Position numbers and translations under genes: made by a program. Source: Amycolatopsis sp. NBRC 101858 (GTDB lineage: Bacteria; Actinomycetota; Actinomycetes; Mycobacteriales; Pseudonocardiaceae). From it: DNA of 64,000 nt. Under the pieces are notes generated by a model. It did no database searches, was not told the DNA's origin, and saw nothing but the letters and a program-made list of their open reading frames with translations. Positions 1-7,421 of this stretch are shown in pieces (positions within the stretch are counted from its first letter, which is position 1; each line of letters starts with the position of its first letter). The stretch spans positions 1 through 64,000 of the forward strand of contig NZ_BSTD01000008.1 in NCBI RefSeq assembly GCF_030269325.1, in the 5' to 3' direction.

Positions 1-103
1 GCATCTGGGGGACCGACTTGGTCGTCGTGGCCAGGGTGCGGGCGGCGGCCCGTCCGAGGCTCAGCGGGGCCTGGTCGGAGTCCACCGGGTCGGTGACAGT
101 CAC
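1..103 (-). CDS. Family 2B encapsulin shell protein, N-terminus (partial at left edge)
   Basis: Only 34 codons are inside the window, read leftward from a GTG at 103. The peptide begins VTVTDPVDSDQAPLSL and continues GRAAARTLATTTKSVPQM. From memory, the stretch SLG.AAAR.LATTTKS.PQM is the conserved start of family 2B encapsulins, the HK97-fold shell proteins that carry an inserted cyclic-nucleotide-binding-like domain. In actinomycetes these usually lie next to a terpene cyclase such as 2-methylisoborneol synthase, or a cysteine desulfurase, packaged as cargo. That partner would be to the left, outside the window. A G-rich stretch 6-12 bases upstream could be the ribosome site. The family call rests on one short motif, but an unusually recognisable one. 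Confidence 0.75.
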   Translation of the reverse strand, partial: MTVTDPVDSDQAPLSLGRAAARTLATTTKSVPQM

Positions 104-514
104 AGCGAGAACCACCCAATCATTCGTGAGCCGGGAATGCCCGAGGCTGGCAACGAAGAATCAACATAGCAACGGCGCCCGCGCGCACAATGACACGATC
201 GAGTCGACGAGCAGATCACCTGGTTGGTTTCCGGCCATTCCGGGCACCATCTCCCGTCGTGTGCCGGCCGGTCATCACCCACTGTTCCCGGGCATCACCC
301 GGTCGGGAAAATCGCGGCCCGTAAGGGGAATTCGTCGTCGCGGTGGGGCACGGCGCAGGCCACCCCGGCGGCGGTGAACTGCGCCGAACCGGCTATGGTC
401 GCGGCCTGGGTGAGGCCACTCGGATGAATCGAACAATTCCCGGTTGTCGGCCTGGAAATGGGTGGCTAACTTGAGCGATCCGGCGGTGAATCCGCTCGGT
501 GGGAAAGGACGTGG
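104..514. other. Divergent intergenic region, no gene called
   Basis: This 411-bp gap separates the leftward encapsulin gene from the rightward DUF4239 gene and should hold both promoters. On the minus strand a TATGTT hexamer near 160-170 could be a -10 element for the encapsulin gene. A short minus-strand frame ending near 299 has protein-like composition (it includes VACAVPHRDDEFP), but it lacks a convincing start and ribosome site, so I left it uncalled; it could be a gene remnant. Confidence 0.5.
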
Positions 515-1279
515 ATGAACATCTTCGTGGCCGGCGGTCTCTGGGTGGCCGGCGCGGCCCTCGTCGGGGGCGTGATCGCGTACCTGGTCCGCCGCTTCGG
601 CTGGGACGAGGGGCGACCGGACAACAACGACGCGGCGGGCCAGGTGTTCACCATCGTCGGCGGGCTGCACGCGGTGCTCGTCGCGTTCGTGCTCATCTCG
701 CTGTTCGACGCGGTCGGCGGCGCGAGCCAGGACGCGCAGACCGAGGCCGACAGCCTGGTCGCGGCGACCTGGGCGGCCGACGCGTTGCCCGCCGAGACGA
801 AGGATCGCGTGCACCAGCTCGCCGTCGCGTACGCGCAGACCGTCGAACAGCAGGAGTGGCCGAAGCTGAGCGGCGGCGGCGAAATCCCCACCACGGGCTG
901 GACGCAGCTGGACCAGATGCGCCAGGCCGTCGCGGCGGCCGACGTCGACGGTGACTGGCAGATCGACCGCAAGACCGAGGCGAGCAACCAGCTTTGGGCG
1001 GTCTACCAGGCCCGCACGCAGCGGCTGAACAACGCGGGCGGCGGCGGGGTCGGGGCGGTCGTCTGGTTCGCGCTGATCCTCGGCAGCCTGATCACCGCGA
1101 TCCTGCTGCCCAACCTCTTCGGCGGCACGCGGCTGGCCGCGCACATCATCATCGTCTCCACCCTGGCCGGCACGATCACGTTGCTGCTGTTCGCGATCTA
1201 CCAGCTGCAGAACCCGTTCAGCGGGGGTGCGAAGATCCCGGCGGAGGCGTTCACCGGCGCGCTGGAAAGGCTGGCTTGA
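515..1279 (+). CDS. DUF4239 (bestrophin-like) membrane protein
   Basis: This 254-residue protein starts at an ATG preceded by GAAAGGA. Its layout is that of DUF4239: an N-terminal membrane segment (about 4-22), a second hydrophobic helix after GQVFTIVGGLHAVLVAFVL (about 46-65), a long soluble loop with paired acidic and basic residues, and two C-terminal membrane helices (about 175-195 and 205-225). The family is remotely related to bestrophin channels and has no settled function in bacteria. The downstream gene starts inside its stop codon (TTGA overlap), so the two are probably translated together. Family assignment is from pattern recognition; a channel function would be inference. Confidence 0.8.
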   Translation: MNIFVAGGLWVAGAALVGGVIAYLVRRFGWDEGRPDNNDAAGQVFTIVGGLHAVLVAFVLISLFDAVGGASQDAQTEADSLVAATWAADALPAETKDRVHQLAVAYAQTVEQQEWPKLSGGGEIPTTGWTQLDQMRQAVAAADVDGDWQIDRKTEASNQLWAVYQARTQRLNNAGGGGVGAVVWFALILGSLITAILLPNLFGGTRLAAHIIIVSTLAGTITLLLFAIYQLQNPFSGGAKIPAEAFTGALERLA

Positions 1280-2583
1280 CCGGCAGGCGGGCCCGCTGGG
1301 CGGCGATGCTCGGCGTGGCCGCTGCGGTGTCGGCCCTGCTGGCGGCGACGGGCTGGCTCGCGCCCGCGTCGTCCCACCGCCCGGCGGCCCAGGACCCGGC
1401 GGCCTGCACGGTCCTGCAGGCGGAGAACGAACGCGACGGCGCGCCGACGACGTTGCGGCTGCTGTCCCTGCCCGGCGGCGCGACGAAACGCCTGACGCAG
1501 GCGGGGTACTGGATCAACGCGATGGGGTACTCGGCCGCGCAGGGCGTGGTCTACGGCGTCGCCGACGGAACGCGGGGCGGCCGGTACGACCACGGTTCGC
1601 ACGCGGTGCGGATCGACGCGTCGGGGGCGGTAACGGACCTCGGCGTGGTCGGCCGGGCGGGGGCGCAGCGTCCGGTGTGGAGCCAGGTCACCGGGGCGAC
1701 GGCGGGCGCGATCGCCGGGAACCGCTGGTACGTCCGGCAGGACAGCGATCTGTACACAGTGGACATCGACCCGGCGTCGGCGGACTACGTGCGCGTGGTG
1801 CACCGGACGGCGTTGCGGCCGGTGTCGCTCGCGGTGGGGGTCGACGACTTCGCGTACGACGCTGCTTCCGGCCTGCTGTACGGGATCTCGACGACTTCGC
1901 GCGGGGACGGCGCGGTGGTGACGGTGGACCCGTCGACGGGCAAGGTAGTGGCGGCGCCGGAGCTGCGCTTCCCGCCGGGGGGTGCGTACGGGTCGGTGGT
2001 GCTCGGGCCGGACGCGATCTACGCGACGGCGAACCGGGACGGGCGCCGGAGCGTGACGTACCGGTTGCCGAGGGACGGTTCGGGCCCGGCGGTGGAGGTG
2101 TCGACCGGGCCGGCGCTGGTGAGCGGGGACGCGGCCGGGTGTTTCGCCGAGACTCCGCCGCCTACCACGACCACCTCGGAGTCCCCTTCGGTGCCGCCGA
2201 ATTCGCCCCCTTCGATCCCGCCGAATTCGCCACCGACGGTGCCGCCGAACTCCCCGTCAACGCCAACGCCACCACCTTCGCTTCCTGCGCCGCCACCGGC
2301 GCCTGAGCTGCCGCCACCATCGCAGCCGCCTCCGGTGGAGCAGGCGGTGGCCCCGACCCCGGCACCCACCCCGGCCCCGGCTCCGGCGGCCACCCCGGTC
2401 GAGCTGACCCCGGCCCCGGCCGCACCCCCGTCGAAGCGGTACGTGCAGCCGACGCAGAAGCCGGAGCCGGTGGTCGACGGAACGGCGGTGAAGACAAAGG
2501 AGAAACGCCGCTGGGGCCTGACGGCCCTGATCCTGGTCCTGGGCGGCGGAGCAGCAGTGGCCCACGTCCGCCGCCACCGCTGA
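1276..2583 (+). CDS. Secreted, membrane-anchored protein with propeller-like domain and Pro-rich stalk
   Basis: I place the start at the TTG at 1276, which overlaps the preceding stop by 4 bp and has GGAAAGG 6 bp upstream; an ATG at 1306 is the alternative. The 435-residue product has an N-terminal hydrophobic signal, then about 230 residues with YGV/YTVD/YGIST-type repeats resembling DUF6923-like beta-propeller proteins. Next comes a long stalk rich in PPNSPPSIPP and PTPAPAP units, and a single C-terminal membrane helix (LTALILVLGGGAAVAHV) ending in basic residues. No LPXTG motif is visible, so anchoring is by the helix. It is likely a surface protein projecting through the wall, co-translated with the DUF4239 protein. 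Ligand and role are unknown. Confidence 0.75.
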   Translation: MTGRRARWAAMLGVAAAVSALLAATGWLAPASSHRPAAQDPAACTVLQAENERDGAPTTLRLLSLPGGATKRLTQAGYWINAMGYSAAQGVVYGVADGTRGGRYDHGSHAVRIDASGAVTDLGVVGRAGAQRPVWSQVTGATAGAIAGNRWYVRQDSDLYTVDIDPASADYVRVVHRTALRPVSLAVGVDDFAYDAASGLLYGISTTSRGDGAVVTVDPSTGKVVAAPELRFPPGGAYGSVVLGPDAIYATANRDGRRSVTYRLPRDGSGPAVEVSTGPALVSGDAAGCFAETPPPTTTTSESPSVPPNSPPSIPPNSPPTVPPNSPSTPTPPPSLPAPPPAPELPPPSQPPPVEQAVAPTPAPTPAPAPAATPVELTPAPAAPPSKRYVQPTQKPEPVVDGTAVKTKEKRRWGLTALILVLGGGAAVAHVRRHR

Positions 2584-2617
2584 CGCCGAGCCCGGCGAGA
2601 GGTCACCGCGCACCGGG

Positions 2618-2995
2618 TGCACGGCTGGCCTGCTGGCGGCGCGCCCGGCGTGAAGCTGCCGTGCACCCGCCGCAGGGCTGGCCTGCCGGCGGTGCCCTGC
2701 GAGAAGCTGCTGCGCACCCGCCGCAGGGCTGGCCTGCTGGCGGCGCCCGGCGGAAGCTGCCACAGCCGGTGCGCGGCAGGCCCGCTGGCAGGTGCCCGGC
2801 GAGACGTCGCCGTGCACTCGGCGCACGGCCGTTTGCGGCAGGTCCGCTGGCGGCGCCCGGCGCGAAGCTGCCGCGCACCCGCCGCGCGGGTTGGCCTGCT
2901 GGCGGCGTGCCCGGCGGAAGCTGCCATGCACCCGCCGCAAGGCTGACCTGCTGGCGGCGCCCGGCGTGAAGTCGCCGCGCACGGCCGTGCGCCGA
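2618..2995. repeat. Degenerate ~52-bp tandem repeat, seven copies
   Basis: The recognisable core is GGCCTGCTGGCGGCGCCCGG followed by CGNGAAGCTGCC and GCACCCGCCGCA. Cores begin near 2624, 2677, 2728, 2778, 2838, 2890 and 2942, giving spacings of 53, 51, 50, 60, 52 and 52 bp. Copies differ by substitutions and small indels that break any single reading frame, so the array is unlikely to be coding. It lies directly after a stop codon and before the hairpin-controlled gene at 3165. Confidence 0.75.
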
Positions 2996-3119
2996 GGCGT
3001 CGGGCCTCCCTGCCGCAGCGCCGATCCGTCCCGGAGGAGGCGACCACCACACCCTCCGGCCCCACCGTTAACGCCCCGGCCTCCTCGAAGCCAACCGCCG
3101 TCCACTTCGGCCACGAAGA

Positions 3120-3157
3120 CTCCTCCTCCGGCGCTAGTCCACGCGCCGGAGGAGGAG
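3120..3157 (+). promoter_or_regulatory. 15-bp hairpin sequestering the ribosome site of the 3165 gene
   Basis: Bases 3120-3134 pair perfectly with 3143-3157, leaving an 8-base loop. The right arm contains the Shine-Dalgarno sequence GGAGGAG (3151-3157), which lies 7 bases from the ATG at 3165. In RNA the ribosome site would be fully double-stranded. It could be a translational switch or an upstream-reading terminator; there is no U-tract. Confidence 0.7.
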
Positions 3158-3164
3158 AAACGGG

Positions 3165-4727
3165 ATGAAGCGGGTAACACTGGCCCTGGTCGCCGGGGTG
3201 CTGGCACTGCCGCTGGCCGCCGGGGCGGCGGAAGCGCACGACCACGGGCCGCGGGCGAAGGATGATCACCTCCGCACCCACGCCGGGCGGACTCTCACCG
3301 CCGAGCTGCTCGGCAACGACCGCGGCACCGCCGTCGTCCGGCACACCGCCGCCGCGCACGGGAGCGTCGACCTCGCCGCCGACGGCACCCTTCGGTACAC
3401 CCCCGCGCCCGGCTTCACCGGCCGGGATTCCTTCACCTACACCGTTTCCGACGCCGTCAAGCTCTACCCGACCGCCCTGAAACCGCTCGCCACCATCGGC
3501 GGCGTCCAGATCAAGGGCGGCGCGTACGGCTCCGCGCTCACCCCCGTGCCCGGCGAGAAGAACGAGTTCTACGGCCTCACCGATCGCGGCCCGAACGTCG
3601 ACGCGCCCGACGGCGGCAAGATCGAGCCGCTGCCGTCCTTCACCCCCGCCATCGGGAAGTTCCGCCTCCGCGACGGCAAGGCCGTGCTCGAGAAGACCAT
3701 CCCGTTGCGCGCCCACGACGGCACCCCCTACAACGGCCAGGTCAGCCCGCTCGCCGACACCGGCGAGAAGATCGTCGACCTGAACGGGAACGTCCTGCCG
3801 CAGTCGGCGAACGGCTACGACTCCGAAGGCCTCGTCGCGCAGCGGGACGGCACCTTCTGGGTCTCCGACGAGTACGGCCCCTTCATCACCCACTTCGGCC
3901 GCGACGGCCGCGCGCTCGAGCGGCTCTCGCCCTTCGACGGCTCGCTGCCCGCCGAGATCGAGTACCGCGTGCCGAACAAGGGCATGGAAGGCCTCGCGCT
4001 GACCCCGGACGGCCGGACGCTCGTCGGCGTCATGCAGTCGGCGCTGCAGCAGCCGGACCTGACGAAGAAGCCGGGCAACGTCACCACGCTGCGGATCGTC
4101 ACCGTCGACCTGCGCACCCGCGCCACGCACGAGTACCTCTACCTGCTCGACGACCCGGACACCACCGGCACCGCGGTCAGCGAGATCACCGCTCTCTCGG
4201 CGACGCGCTTCCTGGTGGACGAGCGCGACGGCAAGCCCGAGCCGGGCGCCTTCAAGAAGCTCTACGAGATCGACCTGACCGGCGCCACCGACGTCGGCCC
4301 GCGGGCCGCGGGGTACGACGCCGTCAAGGGCGGCCTGCTCGTCGGCGGGAAGAGCATCGACGCCTACGTCGGCAAGGACACCACGGCCCAGGCGACGAAG
4401 GACCTCGCCGCCGCCGGGATCACGCCGGTGAGCAAGAAGCTGTACCTCGACCTGGGTGCCCTCGTCACCGGCCTCGACCCGAGCGGCGGCTTCTTCGGGC
4501 ACGACAAGGTCGAGGGCGTCGCGACCACCGACGGCGGCCGGACCGTCGTGATCAGCAACGACAACGACTTCGGCATCGACGGCGTGACGAACGCGGCCCC
4601 GCCGTACGCGCTGCACCCGAAGACGCTGCCGGACGGCCGCCAGGACGACGGCGAGTACCTCGCGGTCGACACGACGAAGCTCCCCGCGGTGACGAGCAAC
4701 GCGACGGTCACGATCGACGTGCGGTAG
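3165..4727 (+). CDS. Secreted phytase-like esterase with N-terminal Ig-like (cadherin-type) domain
   Basis: The 520-residue protein starts at an ATG with a very strong GGAGGAG site. A Sec signal peptide (about 1-25, cleaved after AAEA) is followed by an Ig/cadherin-like module of the 'VCBS/Big_9' style (about 30-105, with GNDRGTAV and PAPGFTGRDSFTYTVSDA). The remainder matches the esterase-like activity of phytase domain (PF13449): it includes YDSEGLV, WVSDEYGPFI, NKGMEGLALTPDG and a C-terminal ISNDNDFGIDG. Members of this propeller family hydrolyse phosphate or carboxyl esters outside the cell; the substrate here is unknown. The DEYG and NDND acidic clusters are plausible metal ligands. A stable hairpin masks its translation start. 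Confidence 0.85.
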   Translation: MKRVTLALVAGVLALPLAAGAAEAHDHGPRAKDDHLRTHAGRTLTAELLGNDRGTAVVRHTAAAHGSVDLAADGTLRYTPAPGFTGRDSFTYTVSDAVKLYPTALKPLATIGGVQIKGGAYGSALTPVPGEKNEFYGLTDRGPNVDAPDGGKIEPLPSFTPAIGKFRLRDGKAVLEKTIPLRAHDGTPYNGQVSPLADTGEKIVDLNGNVLPQSANGYDSEGLVAQRDGTFWVSDEYGPFITHFGRDGRALERLSPFDGSLPAEIEYRVPNKGMEGLALTPDGRTLVGVMQSALQQPDLTKKPGNVTTLRIVTVDLRTRATHEYLYLLDDPDTTGTAVSEITALSATRFLVDERDGKPEPGAFKKLYEIDLTGATDVGPRAAGYDAVKGGLLVGGKSIDAYVGKDTTAQATKDLAAAGITPVSKKLYLDLGALVTGLDPSGGFFGHDKVEGVATTDGGRTVVISNDNDFGIDGVTNAAPPYALHPKTLPDGRQDDGEYLAVDTTKLPAVTSNATVTIDVR

Positions 4728-4730
4728 CCG

Positions 4731-5747
4731 TCAGTACTTGAACTGGTCGACGTTGTCGGCGGTGATGAGCAGCGGATCGCCCAGCAGGACGGTCTTCGCC
4801 GCGACGTCGTACCTCACCGCCGGCAACTCCAGGTTCACCTTGTTGACCGGCAGCAGCGGTTTGCCGTCGGCGACCTGCTTCGCCGTCCACGCGGTCAGCC
4901 AGCCCAGCGACTCGACGTTCCACAGCACCGACTCGGAGCACGAGCCGTCGAGCAGGTACGGCTTGATCGACTGCGGCGTCCCGACGCCGACGGTGAACAC
5001 CTGCCCGATCTTCTGCTGCTCGCGGACCGCCTTCGCGACCCCGGGCGCGGACGTCGTGCACTCGCCGACCAGGCCGGTGAGGTCCGGGTGGCGGGCCATC
5101 AGCTCCTTGGCCAGGTTCGTCGCGTTGTCCTGGTCTTCGCCCGCGTACACGGTCTCGACGACCTGAGCCTCCGGGTAGTGCTTGGCCGTGTACTCCTTCT
5201 GGACCGCGATCCACGTGTTGAGGTTCGCGGCGGCCGGGCCGCACGAGACGATCGCGTACTTGCCGGTGCCGCCGGTCCGCTTCATCAGCGCGTCGGTGAG
5301 CGCGGCGCCGATGCCTTCGGCGCTGGCCTGGTTGACGAACACCTCGCGCTGCGTGCCCGGCGCGTCGGTGTCCGAGGTGAGCACGTGGATGCCCTTCGCC
5401 CGGGCCTCGGCGATGGCCGGCGCGAGCGCGGCCGGGTCGTTCGGCGCGACGACGATGACGTCGAACTTCTGCGCGACGAGCCGGCGCACGATGGTGACCT
5501 GCTCGGCGGGGTCGACGGTCTTCGGGCCGACGGTGGACCACTGCACGCCCAGCTGCTTCGCCGCTTCGAGGCCGCCGGTGTTCATCGCCTGGAAGTACGG
5601 GATGTCGGCGACCTTGGGCACGAACGCGATCCGCGTCGGCGTCGGCGCGGGGGCGCTGCCCAGCTGGTCCGAGCAGCCCCCGAGCGCGAGCGCCGCACCC
5701 AGGAGCACCGTCGCGACCAGCCGGGACGTCTTCGTCGGCCCTCGCAT
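4731..5747 (-). CDS. Sugar-type ABC transporter substrate-binding lipoprotein (orphan)
   Basis: The start is the ATG at 5747 (MRGPTKTSR), with GGAGGA 10 bases upstream. The 338-residue product has a lipobox (LALGGC) and then a type I periplasmic-binding fold: AFVPKVADIPYFQAMNTGG, DVIVVAPNDPAAL, VLTSDTDAPG and a C-terminal hinge strand. This resembles the rhamnose/autoinducer-2 (RhaS/LsrB) group of the Peripla_BP_4 family. No permease or ATPase gene lies next to it, so it either feeds a transporter encoded elsewhere or acts as a sensor component. It converges with the esterase gene, leaving a 3-bp gap. Confidence 0.85.
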   Translation of the reverse strand: MRGPTKTSRLVATVLLGAALALGGCSDQLGSAPAPTPTRIAFVPKVADIPYFQAMNTGGLEAAKQLGVQWSTVGPKTVDPAEQVTIVRRLVAQKFDVIVVAPNDPAALAPAIAEARAKGIHVLTSDTDAPGTQREVFVNQASAEGIGAALTDALMKRTGGTGKYAIVSCGPAAANLNTWIAVQKEYTAKHYPEAQVVETVYAGEDQDNATNLAKELMARHPDLTGLVGECTTSAPGVAKAVREQQKIGQVFTVGVGTPQSIKPYLLDGSCSESVLWNVESLGWLTAWTAKQVADGKPLLPVNKVNLELPAVRYDVAAKTVLLGDPLLITADNVDQFKY

Positions 5748-5926
5748 CCCCACCCATTCCTCCGGACTTTCGAACGGTCTGCGCGCGGTGGAGACCAAGG
5801 GGGAAGGTAGGGCCCCGCGTAACGGTGGTCAACGGGGTGTGCGCAAAGGGTTACGGAAGCGAGTTCTCCTTCGTGGCCCGTGACGGAATTTCGCCTGGTC
5901 GGCGGTGTCGGCTACGCTGGGCGACG

Positions 5927-6289
5927 ATGACTCGCCGTTCCGTACCCGCCCGCTGGCTGCTGCTGTGCGCGCTGGCGCTCGCCGTGGTGGCGATGCACCA
6001 CGTGCCCGCGGACCACGGGCCGGTCGTTGCGGCTTCGGCCTCGATGTCGGGTGAGCTCCACGCCGGGCTGCCGATGCCGGGCCACGACGGCGGGCATTCC
6101 CCGCTCCACGACTGCCTCGCGGTGCTCACGGCGGCCGTCGCCCTCCTGCTCGCGGTGGTCCTGCTGTGCTGCCGGGCAACGGGTGCCGTGGTCGTCCGGC
6201 AGGTGCCGGGCAGGCGCCGGGGCGCGCGCCCGCCGCCGCCGCGGAGCGGTCGTCTCCTGCTCGCCGCCCACTGCGTTCTGCGGATCTGA
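5927..6289 (+). CDS. DUF6153-like small membrane protein
   Basis: The 120-residue product begins MTRRSVPARWLLL, has one N-terminal hydrophobic segment, a His/Met-rich loop (MHHVPADHGP, MPGHDGGHSPLHDC), a second membrane helix (CLAVLTAAVALLLAVVLLCC) and a basic tail. This matches the DUF6153 family of actinobacteria. A TACGCT hexamer (5913-5918) sits 8 bases before the ATG and no ribosome site is visible, so the mRNA may be leaderless. The gene precedes a DUF305 lipoprotein gene. The His/Met content and neighbours suggest a metal, probably copper, role, which is inference. Confidence 0.75.
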   Translation: MTRRSVPARWLLLCALALAVVAMHHVPADHGPVVAASASMSGELHAGLPMPGHDGGHSPLHDCLAVLTAAVALLLAVVLLCCRATGAVVVRQVPGRRRGARPPPPRSGRLLLAAHCVLRI

Positions 6290-6340
6290 TCGGCGCGGTT
6301 CCGCCGTGCCCATCCGCAAGAACTCCAGTGAGGAAGAGAA

Positions 6341-6847
6341 ATGTCCAGGAAGTTCCTGGCGGGCTTCGTGCTGTCCGCCGCGCTCGCGCTGACCGGGTGT
6401 GCCACCCCGGCCGACCACAACGACGCCGACGTCGCCTTCGCCCGGCAGATGGTCCCGCACCACCAGCAGGCCGTCGAGATGGCGACGCCGGTGCCGCAGC
6501 ACACGAAGAACCCGCAGGTCGTCGCGCTGGCGAACGGGATCGCCCAGGCGCAGCAGCCGGAGATCGACCAGCTCACGGCGTGGCTGAAGCAGTGGGGCGC
6601 CCCGGCGATGACCGACCACGGCTCGATGCCGGGCATGGTCGACCCCGGTGACCTCGACACCCTGCGCGACGCCGCTTACGACCGGAAGTGGCTGACGCTG
6701 ATGCTCGACCACCACCGCGGGGCGATCGACATGGCCCGCACCGAGGTGGCCCAGGGGAGCAACGCCGAGGCCAAGGCGATGGCCCAGCGGATCGCCGACA
6801 CCCAGCAGGCCGAGGTCGACCGGATGACCGGGCTCCTCGCCGCCTGA
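6341..6847 (+). CDS. DUF305 lipoprotein
   Basis: The 168-residue protein starts behind GAGGAAGAG, has a lipobox (LALTGC, Cys about 20) and then a DUF305 domain. Two copies of a His-rich helix are characteristic: ARQMVPHHQQAVEMA (about 32-46) and LMLDHHRGAIDMA (about 120-132), with a Met-containing loop (MTDHGSMPGM) between. DUF305 has a ferritin-like four-helix fold and often lies in copper or heavy-metal loci. It is anchored outside the membrane. It follows the DUF6153 gene by 51 bp, ends at a strong terminator (6853-6886) and precedes the CsoR-box gene. Confidence 0.9.
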   Translation: MSRKFLAGFVLSAALALTGCATPADHNDADVAFARQMVPHHQQAVEMATPVPQHTKNPQVVALANGIAQAQQPEIDQLTAWLKQWGAPAMTDHGSMPGMVDPGDLDTLRDAAYDRKWLTLMLDHHRGAIDMARTEVAQGSNAEAKAMAQRIADTQQAEVDRMTGLLAA

Positions 6848-6852
6848 TCCCG

Positions 6853-6886
6853 GCGTGGTCCCCGGCAGTCCCGCCGGGGACCACGC
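6853..6886 (+). terminator. Rho-independent-type hairpin after the DUF305 gene
   Basis: Fourteen-bp perfect arms (6853-6866 and 6873-6886) enclose a 6-base loop. There is no U-run, as is common in actinomycetes. It isolates the DUF6153-DUF305 unit from the next promoter. Confidence 0.75.
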
Positions 6887-6911
6887 TGTGGCGCGCGAGA
6901 CACGCGCGTTG

Positions 6912-6928
6912 ATACCCCTTGGGGGTAT
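6912..6928 (+). promoter_or_regulatory. CsoR-type copper operator overlapping a leaderless promoter
   Basis: ATACCCC-TTG-GGGGTAT is a perfect 7-bp inverted repeat with a 3-bp spacer. It matches the known CsoR operator pattern (TACCCC..GGGGTA) for Cu(I)-responsive repressors. A TATAGT -10 hexamer (6926-6931) overlaps its right arm and the ATG follows 7 bases later. A bound repressor would therefore block RNA polymerase. Confidence 0.8.
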
Positions 6929-6938
6929 AGTCCCAGGC

Positions 6939-7394
6939 ATGAGCGAACAGCACGGAGCTTCGTGGGCGACGGCGATCCAGGCGACTCTGCACTGCCTGAC
7001 CGGCTGTGCGATCGGCGAGGTGCTCGGCATGGTCCTCGGCACGGCGTTCGGCCTGCACAACGCGGCGACCGTCGTCCTGTCGATCGTCCTCGCGTTCGTC
7101 TTCGGCTACGGCCTCACCATGCGGGGCGTGCTGAAGTCGGGGCTGCCCGCCGCGGCGGCGTTCAAGGTCGCGCTGGCCGCGGACACCGTGTCGATCGCCG
7201 TCATGGAGCTGATCGACAACACGGTCGTCGTGGCGATCCCCGGGGCGATGGACGCCGGCCTCGCCAGTTTCCTCTTCTGGCTGGCGCTGGTGCTTTCACT
7301 GGCCATCGCGTTCGTGGTCACGGTGCCGGTGAACAAGTGGATGATCGCGCGCGGGCTCGGCCACGCGAAGGTGCACGCCCACCACCAGCACTGA
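6939..7394 (+). CDS. DUF4396 membrane protein under a CsoR-type operator
   Basis: The 151-residue product starts MSEQHGASWATAIQATLHCLTGCAIGE and contains four to five membrane helices and a His-rich C-terminal tail (GHAKVHAHHQH). The motif TLHCLTGCAIGE near the N-terminus and the overall length fit DUF4396. Conserved Cys, Met (VAVMEL, GAMDAG) and terminal His residues could bind soft metal. The start lies 7 bases after a TATAGT -10 element, so the transcript is probably leaderless. The CsoR operator immediately upstream predicts induction by copper. The transport direction, or whether it transports at all, is unknown. Confidence 0.85.
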   Translation: MSEQHGASWATAIQATLHCLTGCAIGEVLGMVLGTAFGLHNAATVVLSIVLAFVFGYGLTMRGVLKSGLPAAAAFKVALAADTVSIAVMELIDNTVVVAIPGAMDAGLASFLFWLALVLSLAIAFVVTVPVNKWMIARGLGHAKVHAHHQH

Positions 7395-7421
7395 CGGGGA
7401 GGTGGCGGCCTCCCCGGCGGG

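Larger units (their letters stand above)
2584..3164. other. Intergenic region filled by a degenerate tandem repeat and a 5' hairpin
   Basis: This 581-bp gap has no credible gene. Open frames exist on both strands, but all are translations of the same GC-rich repeat and none has a ribosome site. About 2620-2995 is the ~52-bp repeat described separately, and 3120-3157 is a perfect hairpin in front of the next gene. Confidence 0.7.

Noticed and set aside
275..1144. 289-codon minus-strand open frame opposite DUF4239
   Set aside because: It is the mirror frame of a well-supported gene with membrane helices, and its composition is typical of antisense high-GC frames.
2019..4616. 865-codon open frame on the minus strand
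   Set aside because: It runs antisense to the phytase-like gene and the repeat block, has Arg/Ala/Gly-skewed composition from reverse reading, and lacks a ribosome site and domains.
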